Source: Eucalyptus grandis (taxonomy: Eukaryota; Streptophyta; Magnoliopsida; Myrtales; Myrtaceae). From it: a stretch of 64,000 nucleotides of DNA. The DNA is taken from the NCBI RefSeq assembly GCF_016545825.1, contig NC_052621.1:20358440-20422439 (forward strand), given 5' to 3'. Below, one piece after another: positions 32,400 through 44,749 of the stretch. Both the position numbers and the translations under genes were made by a program. How positions within the stretch are numbered: position 1 is the stretch's first letter; each line of letters starts with the position of its first letter. The notes beneath the pieces are model-generated. The model did no database searches. It was given only the letters and a program-made list of their open reading frames with translations, and was not told where the DNA came from.

Positions 32400-34860
32400 G
32401 TAACGTGACCCATGCAATTCTAATCATTTTTATTTTAGATGGAAAATGGCATGGCATAATGAAATTTCTTGGGCATATTGAGATGACATTTAAATAAGCC
32501 ATGACTTAAAGATTTTCGGCAATCATATGGAGTCATACCCTTAACATCTACGAAAAAGATTTTTAAAGTAAAAGAATTGCAGCCTCCTATCTTGCAAGTA
32601 TATTAATTGCTAAGTTATGCTAAAAAGAGTGGATGAGCTCTTATCTCTAATTATTTGAAAATCCCTCGACAAAACTATATTCTTTTGCTCTATGAGTCCA
32701 ATGAATTTCTCTTCTTTATTATAATTTCGCTCGGTTCTATATGGTTGCGAGAGCACAAGCGTGGGGACCGGAGGCTATTGTTGGATTTAGGTGGAACAGA
32801 ACAGCTTAGGTACTGTTAATTAGTGATCTAGTTATATTGGTTATTGTTGGATCAGTTCTATATGGTTATTATGATTTATGAATTAGGTGTACCGAAGGCT
32901 ATTGTTGGATTAGCTCAGTTCTATATGGTTTTGGTAAGTGATCTAGCTATTTCCCTATGAAAGATTTGCTTTTGGAGGGTGAGTTGTAGAGTAGTTCCGT
33001 CATTTACCATCAAAGAAATTAGATGGACTCATTTTGGCAACTGGAACATAATACTTGCAATATTTATTTGCCAAAAAATGGCCCAAACCTAACCTCTTTA
33101 AGATAAATAATGAAAACAGAATCTTATCAATTAGCACAATATTAAACATCTATGAGGAACGAAAGTTAACTAAGACCTAGTGTTTCATATGCTTCACCTT
33201 TATTTTAGGTTTTGCGATTTGTACTAAGATTAATTATTAAAATGCCATGCACAATTTCCAAAAAGGAAATGTGAAATTCAATTGAGCTAAAAAAAACTAA
33301 CAATTATATGAATGTATAGCGATGGTACACTTCACAATGGCCAAATGAAGAATCACAGCCCAAAGAGCGAAACAAGATATTTTGTAAATTTGAACTTTTA
33401 AGGTAAAATATGAGAAAATTTATAAAAAAGACTCGAGTGAGGATATTTACACATAAATGTCACAGTAGTTTTACAAATGATTATGATGTTTTCTATAGAT
33501 TAGATAGCAATATAAAATGACACAAGCCTTGGAAATCTAATCTTACTGATACTAAGCAAGATAATATTTTCGTAACTCACAGGAGGATTAGCCATGACAG
33601 AGCAAAGATTTTTCCTTTTGTTTTTTGGGGGTTTAATTATGCCCATGATCCTTTAAAGAAGATCTTGTTTGGATATTGAATATTTTGTTTCAGAGATGGA
33701 CCGGAGCTCACGGACAACAGTGGCCAGCGGATCGTGGGGCTCGACCGTGGGGTGCTCACGGCCAATGAGGCAAGGACCGGCAATGAAAATCAATTGGTCA
33801 CGGCAGGAACACGCTTGTATAGTCACCGAATTCAACAATAGATTCTGCAAAACAAGAAGAAGAGAACCCGAAGGAGATCAAAGTAAATTGTTCTGGCTCA
33901 GTAGATCTTTGGAGTTGCTGGAACTCGTTGGACAGCAACTGGAACGTCGGGGCAAGCAGCGGGAGGATGTGAGGATGAGCAAAGGAATTCATAGCCCAAG
34001 TACTCTTCACAGCTGGAGAATGCGCAGCGGAGTGGAGTGATGGGTGCGAGGCTACCAGAGAGACAGAGAGAGATTTGCATCTCTTTTGGCTTTTTCTCTA
34101 CGAATGCAAATCTCTCTCTCCTTTCAGATCGCTTCTTGAAGCCCTTTCTTGTCCCTATCAGCCCCCATTTACACGTAAGTCATTGGGTCCCTCAAGGAAA
34201 GAAACATTATCTCTTTCCTCCTTCCAGTCATAGATTCCACGGCCGAAGATGCAATTTCCTTTCTCTTTTACTACTTTCCGTAGACCAAATCTTGCCTATT
34301 TTCACTTATTTCCTCAAACAGCCGGAAACTAGTGCCCAAGAAATCGTGGATGTCAGATCGAGAAAGAGATTTTCGCACATGTGCCCAATCGCCTATTTGC
34401 AGTCAAAATTATATTGGGAGTGCTCTCTCACTTTCCCGTCTCTTTGTTCTTCCATCATTGACAGTGAATTATGCACCAAATGTATGGGAAAATAATATAG
34501 GCTTTTTTACAAGATTTTTCCTTCCTATCAAGCCTGTGATAATTTCATTTTTGCTTTGAAAGTTCTCTCCTCATTCCAAATATCATAATCCGCACGGTAT
34601 ACACTTTGCTATTGATTTACATAGCCCCAGACCATGAACCTCCATGTTTATATTCCAAAAAACCTTCCAAATTCGACCAAATAACATAATCTTCCATGCG
34701 TAGCAACCCACTTGCAAAGATTTCAGCCACAATAATGAATGGGCTTGATCGAATTTTTTAATCCAAGTGCTCATTCCACAATTAGGCTCAAAATATTTCA
34801 ATTGAGTCCACTCACCGCCGATCCAATAGATATGCAAATATATGGGTTTGATTATTATGA
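32400..34860 (+). repeat. Segmental duplicate of 55757-57560 (with extra sequence)
   Basis: Two blocks are shared in the same order and orientation. 32400-32690 matches 55757-56045 (gggcatattgagatgacatt, ttgcagcctcctatcttgca). 34060-34840 matches 56770-57560 (gctttttctctacgaatgca, gtccctcaaggaaag, gattttcgcacatgtgccca, catgaacctccatgt). Between them 32800-33020 carries the palindrome-centre tract, and 33030-34050 is sequence without a recognised counterpart. That middle part has short frames on both strands (e.g. 33653-33850, minus) with no domain I can name. Confidence 0.8.
34583..34837 (-). pseudogene. Relic paired with the ORF at 57267-57557
   Basis: The minus-strand DNA aligns with 57267-57557, but the frame differs: here it reads YWIGGEWTQLKYFEPNCG, without the hydrophobic helix seen in the other copy. 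I take it as a frameshifted duplicate. No function can be assigned. Confidence 0.4.
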
Positions 34861-35822
34861 GATTGATCTATAATTTTCTATACAATTAATATTTCAATGG
34901 ATTGCCAAAATTTAGGTGTGAGCATAGCCTTATCCTAATTAATTTATCTAAACATGAAAAAAGAAGAATTAATAAGAAAGTACCTAACACGATAATCTAA
35001 TTAAGGAGTCTAACAACATAAAAACACAAGAAGGATAGATCATGCCGTGATGCCATGTACTTTTACATTATTGAAGAATGGACTAAACTACTATAAACGG
35101 AATTAAATCCATCCTTACTCAACATGATTAATGTGTGTAGGACAATAAGGATAAGAACTATATAAGTCTATCCAATTTCTTTTTTCTTTTTTTTTTCAAA
35201 TAATTATAACCAATTTGAATTGGACATTTTTTAATAGTTTCAAAAGTGATCATTAAAAGTATGAGTTGATAATCCATGGCACAACCCTGTAACAAAGATG
35301 TTGTTTACATGAAACCTAGTTAAATATGTTAGAATTAAGTTTAATTGTATCATCACAAATAGGTTAAGCTGTTGAGAAATGGATGATAAATATATGTGCG
35401 GATCAGCTACTTTCATCTATTGAATAATTGAAACATAAATCCAGATGCATACATTTATTGGGTATGTTAATATATTGTTTGCATCATAGAATATGTTTTT
35501 ACACCCTTCAATTTGTGTATATTTAAAATTGTTCTTAAGTGTTTAAATATGAGAGTCAATTTCTCAAACTTACTATGTCACGTGATATATTTAATTTTAT
35601 GTCATGTTTGGAATTTTAAATTGTGGTTTCGCATTTAGGTTTGACATATAATTGATACTACGATAACATGATAATACAATCCACCAATTTGAATGTCAGT
35701 GAACATTAGCCATTTTTTTTTTAATTGTAAGTATGATATTCCTCTTCTTCTGATACTTTGCTTAGATGGACGTTAGAGATAATACAATTTTTTTAACACT
35801 GGATGTGCTCTCATATATGCAG
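34861..35822. other. AT-rich sequence, probably former COX11 intron
   Basis: No ORF or domain. It ends in a canonical acceptor (catatatgcag) for the COX11 last exon, so part of it should be the preceding intron. I found no earlier COX11 exon here. Confidence 0.5.
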
Positions 35823-35924
35823 GTATTTTTTTACATCGACCCTGAGTTTGAAACTGATCCTAGAATGGATGGCATTAATAACTTGGTTTTGTCATATACA
35901 TTTTTCAAGGTATCTGAGGATTGA
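35823..35924 (+). pseudogene. COX11: COX11 last exon, isolated
   Basis: After the acceptor tatgcag the frame reads VFFYIDPEFETDPRMDGINN then LVLSYTFFKVSED and a TGA at 35922-35924. This is the conserved C-terminus of COX11, the mitochondrial inner-membrane copper chaperone that delivers copper to the CuB site of cytochrome c oxidase subunit 1. The exon itself is undamaged. The 5' part of a COX11 gene lies about 6.8 kb downstream on the same strand (42626-43114), so the exon order is reversed. The two pieces cannot form one gene as arranged. The Cu-binding CFCF-type exon was not found. Confidence 0.85.
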
Positions 35925-38105
35925 TTGACTTGTACTTACAGCAAAACTTGATGAAATTTTGGATGGCAATTACTTCAACAAAAGGCAGCTAGCTGATCTA
36001 GAGAATGCCAAGTAGACTGCTTTAAGCTTGGACAGGCATAATCTATCGTATAACGTGAATGTTGTACACCCACCAGCAATCTGTGAATTCACTGTGTAGT
36101 TAATGTGGAACCTTTGTTGTCGCTAGCTTCTTCTTAGCAAAAAAGTTACAATAATAAGGTTAACTTCCACATTTGGAATGCATTTTCACTGTTTTCTCTG
36201 TCTTGTTCTGTTGTGATTAGACTGTGATCATTGGCAAGTGGTAGAAATAGAGTTGAGTGTTGGGACTTGACTTTCTGACCATATGATGCTATCCTCCAAT
36301 CTAAAAGTCAATGAGGATAACACAATAGTGGACAAAATGTATTGAAGATCTTGATATCACAAAATTCTCTACAGCAGCATTGTCCTAGGATACTATTGAT
36401 AAATGAGTATATTGTGAAAGAACTAACCACACGATCACATGTTAGAACATTTAAAAATGAAGTGCCGGGATCAATGATCCATAGTAATTTTGCATAGTTT
36501 CATAGTGAGGAATGTCCCATCTCAATTAAGCTGCATCCTTTTCAATTGACATTGCAGTTTTGTTCCACATCGCTCTTTGCTAATCTCAAGTCATTATTTC
36601 TATTACTTCTTTTACTCGTGGTGAAGTTGTTCAAAAACACATGACTATTCAACTACTTTTCGATGGACTAAACATAAGTTCTTGAGATGCTTCCATGAGA
36701 TATTGGATCTTGACGATCATGAAGAAAAACAAGAGTGTCAATCAAAGCTGGTTGCACAGGAAGTTAAGGAGTGTCATATCTTTATGTCCTCGTTGCTTGT
36801 TGGAAAAGCATCAAGCATAAAGATTTTTCACCAATGAGAAAACCTTGGCGGTGCTCTCAGGACCAAAAGTTTCCCAATTTGATAAAGAAGCGTAAGATTG
36901 AAAACTAAACATTGGCAATGCCAATGTGAATGACGCCAGTTGTCTTTGATCATTATCATCATATATAAAAAACTACCTAAGCTTTTCACATCTTTCATTA
37001 AAGAAAACTAGGAGCTCCCCAAACTTCAGAAAGAAGCATGCATGGCGCTATATCAGTTGGTTAATTTTTCGATTCGTTTTAACTAAAAATAGACACGCCT
37101 TTCCTTATCCCATTACATAATAAAGCCAAAAGGACAGTCCCAACCAGGCCTTTGCTTAGTCATCTTACGCGTTCATGGTTGGATGACGGCTTCATCAAGA
37201 AAACTTGAAAATCAGATGTGTTAACGACCTCTGGTTCAAACTTTTGCTTCTTTGGACCAGTGACTTGGTCGCAATAACTAGACTCAGATTGTGTTCGCGC
37301 TCTATTGATTGGTGTGATTGTATAAAACATTAGGATGTGTAAAGCTAGAGCTGCAAAGTGGTCACCACGGCCAGTATACAAAAGGTTATGCAGTCCTGTG
37401 AGCTTTATATTCGAATCACATAAAATGTTTATGTCTGAACCACTGGCCCAGCTCCGGCTCGCATGTTATCTGGTCTGTGAGGTTAGTGAAATGTCGTATC
37501 ATCTAACTGGAGTTCACCCATGCACGGTAGAGTTCCAAGTCATTAAAAGTAACATAAATAATTTGCTAATGAGTGCTACGGGGTACTTCCTAGACAACTG
37601 GACTGATTATCTTGATAGTACTTACTACATAACTTGGTCTCATGCCTCACCCCCGTGTGCTCAACTTGAAAATAGTTCCAGACGCATTGAGAACATAACT
37701 AAAAGATCTATCCCCAAATAGGCTAATCAGAAAAGAGGTCCGCATTCATCGTGCATTTAGTATGTTGTTCAAATGGAAACCAAAAACCGATGAAACCGTG
37801 TTTTAATTCAGCAACTAGCTATGAAAACTTTACTTTAAAAAGCACAATGAAAAGACAAGTGGAGATCTGAAGCAATTGATAAGAAGAGTATATGTTGAGA
37901 GGCAGATTCAATCAGACAGTTTGGCGGAAAGAAAGGCATTGCAGATTCCTCAAGAATGCTGGTGATATGGCAACAGACATGAATGAGCAACCCCAGGACA
38001 GTTACCAATCTCCAAACTTCCTCCACTCGGCTTCTTCTCTATATATTTCCCTCTGATTCACTCGCATCTCATAGCACACGTTAGAGTCACCACCAAGCTA
38101 AGCAC
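35925..38105. other. No identifiable gene
   Basis: Short open frames only. A codon-like stretch just after the COX11 stop (35945-36014, ending RQLADLENAK and TAG) lies behind a plausible acceptor but matches nothing I know. 38030-38105 looks like the promoter and leader of the following TPX2-type gene (tatatatttccctctg, then caccaccaagctaagcac before the ATG). Confidence 0.4.
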
Positions 38106-39438
38106 ATGGAGAAACCACATGCCAAATCTGCACTAAAGGTTGCTGGCTGTTTGCTATTATGTCCCTTTTTATTGTCCTGATTATTTAATGCTCTGTAGCC
38201 GGTGCTGAGAGACTGATTGGTTTTCCTCTTTGTGAAAATGTACTAGATTTCTAGAAGAGCAAGTTTTGTCTTTCAGGACAGACGCCAGCAGTATCCATTG
38301 CAAGACTCCACGCGACAAGCATGTGCAGCAGGGAAGCCTAGTTGCATATAAAACATGACAACACTCCGAACATGGTCTTCTGGTCTAAGTTGTAATGTGA
38401 TGACAGCAATTTCATTGCTTGATCATTTACTGCTTGCCAGAAGTCACAGAAGACACTGCCACGTTTATGATATCAGGATGACATACCCTATGTAAAGTTG
38501 TATTTCTTCAATCTGTTTGAGATACATCCACATAGGAGATCAACTTTAAATGGCGAGTAGTTTGTGAGCAGACATGAACAGAAAAAATTGAGTGCTTGAT
38601 GCTTAATTTCACCTTTTATGTTTGTTGAGTCAGCCTCACGATGTACTTCTATGATATTCAGAGCCTGTCCAGCGTCCACCTACTTTTAAAAATTGATGTT
38701 TTGCCATTTCTAGAGTTGTTATATTTCGTAAGTGTCTTTTCTTGCCTTCAGTCACTCAGCTTACTGAAAGAAGAGAACAAACTAATCAAAATATACTTTA
38801 AATCCACAGGCAAAGGAGGAAGTCAAAGAGCAACTTTCCGTGGACAAATCGAAGGTAAGGTGCCTTTTCTGCATTTGAACTCTCTCTCTCTCTCTCTCTC
38901 TCTCTCAATCACAAGGTTGCATGCCTCTTTAGGCTACCCAAAGGCCTGCTGCAAAAGAAAATACCAAGCCTGTAGATTTCAAACTCCACACACAACAGAG
39001 AGCTATCAAACGTGCGATGTTTAATTACTCGGTGAGTCTTCATCATGCATATCCATCACGACATCATGTGCATGTATATGCACACAGTGCATTTATTAAG
39101 TGGAAGTTGATTAGTACTCTTGATCAATAGTATGTAGATTACGATATGAGTTAGTCGTTCTCTTAAAGTTTCTAATGGGCCACCACAAGCAGGTTGCAAC
39201 CAAGCTGTATCTCATGGAGCAACAGAAGAAATATGAAGAGAAGTTGCAAAAGGTGTAGAAGAGAATTAAGATGGTATCTGACAAGTTCTAGATTTTCATG
39301 AAATGCACTTCCATTTCTAATATGAATCTATCAAAAAGCAGATGATCGACGAGGAAGAGGTACTGTTGCTGAGAAAAGAGATGATTCCTAGAGCCCAGTT
39401 AATGTCTTTTTGTTCGACAGGTCCTTTTACCCACAGAG
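38106..39438 (+). pseudogene. TPX2-domain (microtubule-associated) gene, broken
   Basis: Five exon-like pieces have good borders. 38106-38138 reads MEKPHAKSALK. 38810-38854 reads AKEEVKEQLSVDKSK. 38933-39031 reads PVDFKLHTQQRAIKRAMFNY. About 39194-39253 reads VATKLYLMEQQKKYEEKLQK. 39342-39438 reads MIDEEEVLLLRKEMIPRAQL. This is the TPX2 C-terminal domain of plant WVD2-like/TPX2-family proteins, which bind microtubules. In the last piece the conserved FDRPF.PQR motif is out of frame with the preceding residues, and no later exons are found. A (CT)n run at 38880-38906 lies just before exon three. The gene is truncated at its 3' end and frameshifted. Confidence 0.82.
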
Positions 39439-39598
39439 GTAAGACTTATAGGTCTTCCCAAATTTCGATTCACATTGTCAAATGAATGCGACCGGTCTTG
39501 GAAAGCACGAGCTTTTGGCAAGAATAAACAGGATCGATCTCTCTCTTGAAAACATGCTGAACGGGTCTAGACAATAACAATTGCTCGGAGAGCAGCGG

Positions 39599-39892
39599 CT
39601 AAATTCTTAGCCAGGTTCTTGTCCTAGCAGATTGAGCAGGCCCCTGACCATCCCCAGAGAACCGGCATTCCGGATGTTGAGTAGCAAATGCTGGACCTGC
39701 AAGTGTTGCACTCATCAGCTCTACAGCTTCCACTAGCACTGTCACCACTTGAAGCCCATCAAGTGATGACAGTTTGCGTGCGGTATCGATGTTCATTACA
39801 CTAGTCATTAGTGGGACAGCCCCAGTTGTCCACCATCCAACCTTTTGTTTCTCCTCTCGAGTGGGTTCTACATAGTGTCGCAAATAAGCCAT
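39599..39892 (-). CDS. 97-codon ORF, unidentified
   Basis: The frame MAYLRHYVEPTREEKQKVGW continues through MTSVMNIDTARKLSSLDGLQ with an amphipathic, protein-like composition. It ends TRTWLRI. There is no recognised domain, and it could be an exon of a relic gene. Its upstream sequence (39893-40010, minus) shows no clear start region. Confidence 0.25.
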   Translation of the reverse strand: MAYLRHYVEPTREEKQKVGWWTTGAVPLMTSVMNIDTARKLSSLDGLQVVTVLVEAVELMSATLAGPAFATQHPECRFSGDGQGPAQSARTRTWLRI

Positions 39893-39899
39893 TTTGCTC

Positions 39900-42625
39900 T
39901 GCCCGTGTTGCGAGTCTTTCCCAGGGTTTCTTGAGAGCTTTTAGTTTATGGTTTTGCCAGTGTAACATAGAAGTTTTTTGGCGAGAACGAGAGAGAGAGA
40001 GATGACTAGTTATGGTCAAAATAAGTCTGTATCATGTATCATAAATGTCAACACCAGTCTTTCTCCTCCCATCTAATCATCCAAATCTGTCTTTCTGCAG
40101 TATTACATCAGGGGTCTCGTTCAGATCAAGGATGATTGCTAAGCAGGCGTTTTCAAAACCACGGCAGATTAGAACACTGAAGTGGATGGTGCTGCGACTG
40201 CAGTCAGAACAAGTATTAAACAAAATCAATCACTTTGCAATAAACTTCTCCTAATCTAGATTAACTACTCTCGAGCCAGTTTTCGGAGATTGAATTGCTC
40301 TTGTTTCATTGCCCAAGCAAAGGAGTAGATTATGGTAAAGAATACAGTGGACATTGAGTTTAGAATTGGAATTGGAATGACAAAAGTCACTTGTCATCAT
40401 AACATAGTATTAAGCTCATAATGTAATGTGCTCATAACGAATTACTTTTTTATTGTTATATCCATATTAAAATTGGAAAAAAAAATTAATTAGTGACCCC
40501 CGGCTACTATTGAATTTTGAAGTGTAATCATTGAAATCGCATGCTTTTATCAAATGGTACCGACATCTGTCAGTAGAGATCATATCCAAATAAAATTTGA
40601 AATTTTTGTGGTTTTTCCGCCAAAGAAACTTTGGAATTGATAAAGCTGGGAATTTGAAATTGAAAGGCAATCGCATCCTTATTTAAAACCATGATATGGG
40701 AAGGCACATAAGAGTCAATCCACCTTGGGTTGAACTTTTTCTTTAATTTGCCCTCCAACATATTTGAGTGCTCAAGATTGATTCTCTTCTTAATGTTTGA
40801 TCCCCTTAAATATTCAGAAGTCACGTTGATGTTAACATTTAAAATCCATTTAAATCAATTCGACTTCAATCATAATTTTTTCTTAAAATTTAAGTTTCTT
40901 TTATTTGAATTGGATAGTCATAATCAATTTTCCAAATTCACCCTCTCCATCTACAGCCGGACCACGAGATTTGATAACTGAGTTACTACCCCTATTTTCT
41001 CCAATGTACTAAGAAACTGGCTACATAAATTCTAATGCAAGGATAAATGTGGGCTCGAAATTGGAGTTTCTAGTGTTTCATTTACTTAAAAAGTCACATT
41101 AAATTGTCTGTCGAAGCACATGGTTTGATAACGGTTTGCTCTGCCTAGCTGAAGGTAGTCATAAAAAAGTTTCCCAAAATACTCCTTAAAATTTAAGGCT
41201 GAACCGTTTGATTTAATAATTAAGTCGACGTTTGGTTCGTTTTAATGTCCTAGAAGACCAGTTAGGTAAATTCTAATCCAAGCGCAAACAAAACTCCAAA
41301 ATTGGACTTTCTAGTTGTTTCGTTTACTTTCCTTTTTTTGTCAAAGGTTGTTTCGTACGCTTCAAAAACATTAATGTTGATATGTATATTCTTTTGAATT
41401 TTTGAGGGATTTGGCGAATTCGCCGTTTTCCGCTCAAGTTTTCGGAATGCCTCTCGCCAACGAGATTGATTCTTCGCATGCTTTTCTGATTTAGCGTTTC
41501 CTTGAATGATTGGAGCTCGCTCTCTGAATTGCTTTTTGGGGGGAAGGTGGAGCTTCTTGACTTGCTTGGTGTTTCCTTTTTCGTGGTCGAGAAAATTGAG
41601 ATGAAGGTAATTCGAGTAGATATTTTTTGGGTTTTTTTTTCCTATCGTTTTTAATGAAAAGCTCAATTGGGTGGATTCTAGAATCGAATGTTACGTTCGT
41701 CCAGTGGATCTTGGTTTTCCAAGTTTCGTTGTTCGAGTGAAAAAGCGATTTTTTTTTTTTTTTGGCTTATTTGTTGGAATTCCTTACTTCCCTGTCTTCT
41801 TCTTGCTTTTGTGCGGTAGAATTTTTTTGTGACTGGATTTTGTCATGGTCCATACGCCTTCTTTCGATGTTTTCGCTTCTTTGTTTATTTGTAGTTATCG
41901 TTTGAGATCAGGAAGCATCCTTGAGGTGAAAAACGTGCTGTTGTGGCATCTCGGCGAGACTATCGTTCGAACATTTGGTTCGGCATCCACTTAAAATAAA
42001 TAAATATGCGATGGGCTAAAGCTGTCTATTTCAACACGTAGAATCCTTCAATTTGAGGTCATCGAATGTCATTTCCCAACGCCTGCATGCATATCCACCC
42101 GTTGTGGGGGTGTCGAACTAACCTGTTGAGCAATGAAACTAAAGGAACAGAGATATGGTCATCTATTTTATGATACCATGCTTTTTTCTCCTTTGATAAT
42201 GCAGTACTTCAGTGGAATTTAAGTTTTGACGATCTCCCTTCTTTTCCTTTCCTTTCTGGGTCCTTTTCTCATATGTCACTTATTGCCCTCTTTTGTTCTG
42301 CTCTAGTCTCTCCTAAATGTGTCATTGTCAAAGCTCAGTAGAAGATTTCTTCTGTGAGCGAACCTCGTTAAGATACCGCATTCACCTCTTGGTTATAAGT
42401 GAGTGTATGCTATCGTAGAATTTTGAAAGAGTGTACTTCAGCCATTTGCGCGATGAACATTTCAGAACTTTTCATAATTTCTGGTTACAAATTTCCCACC
42501 CTTTTCATAAGTAAAGAAAAAAGAGGACTGACTTCAAGACCCTGCTCATCATCATCGCCGTCGTCGTCATTGTTGTCGTCATCATTCTGTTCCTTATTGA
42601 ATGCAAATTGTGATTGTTGTACAGG
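39900..42625. other. AT-rich intergenic sequence
   Basis: No gene, domain or clear repeat is seen. Around 42200-42625 the sequence becomes pyrimidine-rich and ends with an acceptor (gttgtacag) in front of the COX11 5' piece, so the last part may be its first intron. Confidence 0.45.
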
Positions 42626-43114
42626 TTCAAACATGGGATTCCTGGGCTAGGTTTCTGTCATGCACGATCTCTCTCTGGATATGGCCGACCTTCAGTTAGC
42701 GAAGTACATTGCCCATTGCGAAGGTGCAGATTTAGTACCTGGTCGCCTAACAAGTCTTATGAGTTTCCAAATGGCTCTGTATACAGTAGGAAACCCAGTT
42801 CTATATTCAATACCCATCGCCACTATGCCTCGCATGCTTCTTCTGCAGAAAAAAATTCTCAAAAAATGCTTCTATATCTCACAGCTCTGGTCCTTGCGAT
42901 GGTGGGAAGTAGTTATGCAACTGTACCTTTGTATCGGAGATTCTGTCAGGCTACTGGGTATGGTGGCACTATTCAACGGCGTGAGTGAGATTCGAGTTTT
43001 TTCATTTGTTCATTGTCTATGACGTACTTCATATATAGTTTATATTTCTTTTGACCACTCTGGCTGATCATGAATTGACTCTGTTATGTTTAGACCGTCG
43101 AAGAAAAAATTGCC
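42626..43114 (+). pseudogene. COX11: COX11 5' part, truncated inside exon 2
   Basis: 42626-42985 encodes a Ser/Arg-rich mitochondrial presequence, the junction SHASSAEKNSQKML, the single membrane helix (LLYLTALVLAMVGSSYATVP) and LYRRFCQATGYGGTIQRRE, all hallmark COX11. The donor after GTGAG is tgagat instead of gt, so it has lost its GT. Exon 2 starts at 43094 behind an acceptor and gives TVEEKIA, then at 43115 the sequence changes abruptly to the antisense of a PHD-finger gene. The copper-binding part is missing here. The last exon is at 35823. Confidence 0.88.
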
Positions 43115-44638
43115 TGACATGATCCCCGACAATCACATTGTTGAGGATCTTCAGCACATTGTCGAACAAGCCTGTGTCCCCGACATGTAACCTGGCTGCA
43201 TCTCACACATCTTGGCAGGTCATTCCAGTGCAGCCCAACTTTTCACCTCTCGCTTCTAGCAGTGCATTCACAATCACTTCTGCTGCCTGCTCCATCCTCC
43301 TTGCAGGCCATCTGCTATCCATTTCTGCTACAGCACTTGTGAATTTTCTAAACTTTATTGGCCATCTGCGAAAGATGTTTGTTCTGCAGAGACGCTCTAG
43401 TCAACAGTTTCCACTTCAAGGAGGTGAGAGGCCCAGCAACTATGGCGGGGTTGCTCTCGCGAGTTGAATGCGACTTGACAGTCATCATGTACTTGAGAAG
43501 GTCCTTTATGGTGACTGAATCGGTTTTGCTCATACCTTTGTAATGACAGATGATATGCTTGATCTCTTTGAAATGTTCGGTGCCGCTGAAATCCTCAAGG
43601 ACTTTGACAAGCTCCAGGGAGCCAAGAAATTCCATTGCTTGGTGATAATGGTGCTCTTTAACTCCAAAGCTTCCTCTGAGGAATCTGTAACTCCATCTCC
43701 CGAACCACGTGTGTCCATAAGCGACCCCATATAGCAAACGGAGATCCATAGACCGCTTCCTGGAGACATCCTCAACTGTCACTTTCCTGCAAAATGATTT
43801 TAAAACAAGGAATATTAGATTACTAGTAGGTATCAGATAACATCGTGCTCCCCAGTTTAATTACATTTTCAACTTACCTGACTAGTAGATTGTTGCAAAT
43901 GCGGTCCCAGAGATCCATAATTTCCCTTCCACAGAGAAACTTGGAGCCCCCTTCGATGCCATTGATGCAGATTAAGTGCCCGAACCCGTTAACATGAATA
44001 AGGCCATGAAGCAGATGGTTCGGCTCGTCGAGGTCACACTCCTCCAGAGGGCTACTCCAGCAACCATCCTTCGGGATTATCAAGTGATACCTCCGTCCCG
44101 ACATATAATGGTTTCCCCATCCTTGATCAGGCAATTAAAAAACATCCATGAGAAAAAAGAAGAAGAAAAAAACACTAGGAATTCGTAATCCTAAGATTCT
44201 TTTGAAGCAAATTCCCATATCAAACCTAAAACCCATCAAGTTCCTAGGACATCCCAATCAATCAAGACCTTGCCGGAAAAATCAAACACATCCATGAGAA
44301 AAGAAGTACCGAAAATCTGCACCTCCACACCCCTACACACCACCCCCCCCGCGCCCCCGTTTTACATGACAAACATTTCCAAACGGTAATTCACGCTTAA
44401 CCCATCAAAATTCGTACTTGCCAGAGAACTAACCCACGAATTAGCAACAGACAACAGGGAATCAAGTCTGCAATCGGTCAAGTTACCTGCAGATCGGCAG
44501 TGATCGCAGAAGGAGGGAGACGAGGGGGTACGGGCCAGCCGGCTTGATCGGGCACCCGGGATCGCAGAAGTCACCGAAGTTGAAGATCTTGGGGCGCCGC
44601 TTCCTCTTCCCGCAAGCCTGGAGGAACGGGAGCGACAT
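43115..44638 (-). pseudogene. PHD-finger protein of the MMD1/MS1 type, 3' truncated
   Basis: The start is MSLPFLQACGKRKRRPK at 44638, then FGDFCDPGCPIKPAGP and a shifted end of exon 1 with a donor near 44488. Exon 2 lies inside 43880-44134 (HLLHGLIHVNGFGHLICING, GREIMDLWDRICNN). Exon 3, from about 43790, reads KVTVEDVSRKRSMDLRLLYG, then FGRWSYRFLRGSFGVKEHHY and so on. One extra base near 43353 shifts the frame, which resumes as KFRKFTSAVAEMDSRWPARR. A TGA replaces an Arg codon ahead of DAARLHVGDTGLFDNVLK. The copy ends at 43115, so the C-terminal PHD zinc finger is missing. Family members are nuclear chromatin factors of pollen development. A (GA)n run at about 44714-44742 marks the former 5' UTR. 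Confidence 0.85.
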
Positions 44639-44712
44639 CTCGAAGTGGGTTCTTCCTCTTGCGAACACTCGTCGCCGTGCTTTCTTCGAACCAGAAGGAA
44701 TTCCGCCAAGCC

Positions 44713-44742
<30 letters not shown>

Positions 44743-44749
<7 letters not shown>

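Noticed and set aside
33653..34080. Minus-strand frame containing LIFIAGPCLIG and plus-strand frame MDRSSRTTVASGS
   Set aside because: The phrase briefly suggested an aldolase-type motif, but nothing around it agrees, and both strands are open.
35945..36014. Codon-like stretch after COX11 ending RQLADLENAK
   Set aside because: Plausible acceptor and stop, but it lies after the natural COX11 stop and matches no known extension. Left unannotated as a gene.
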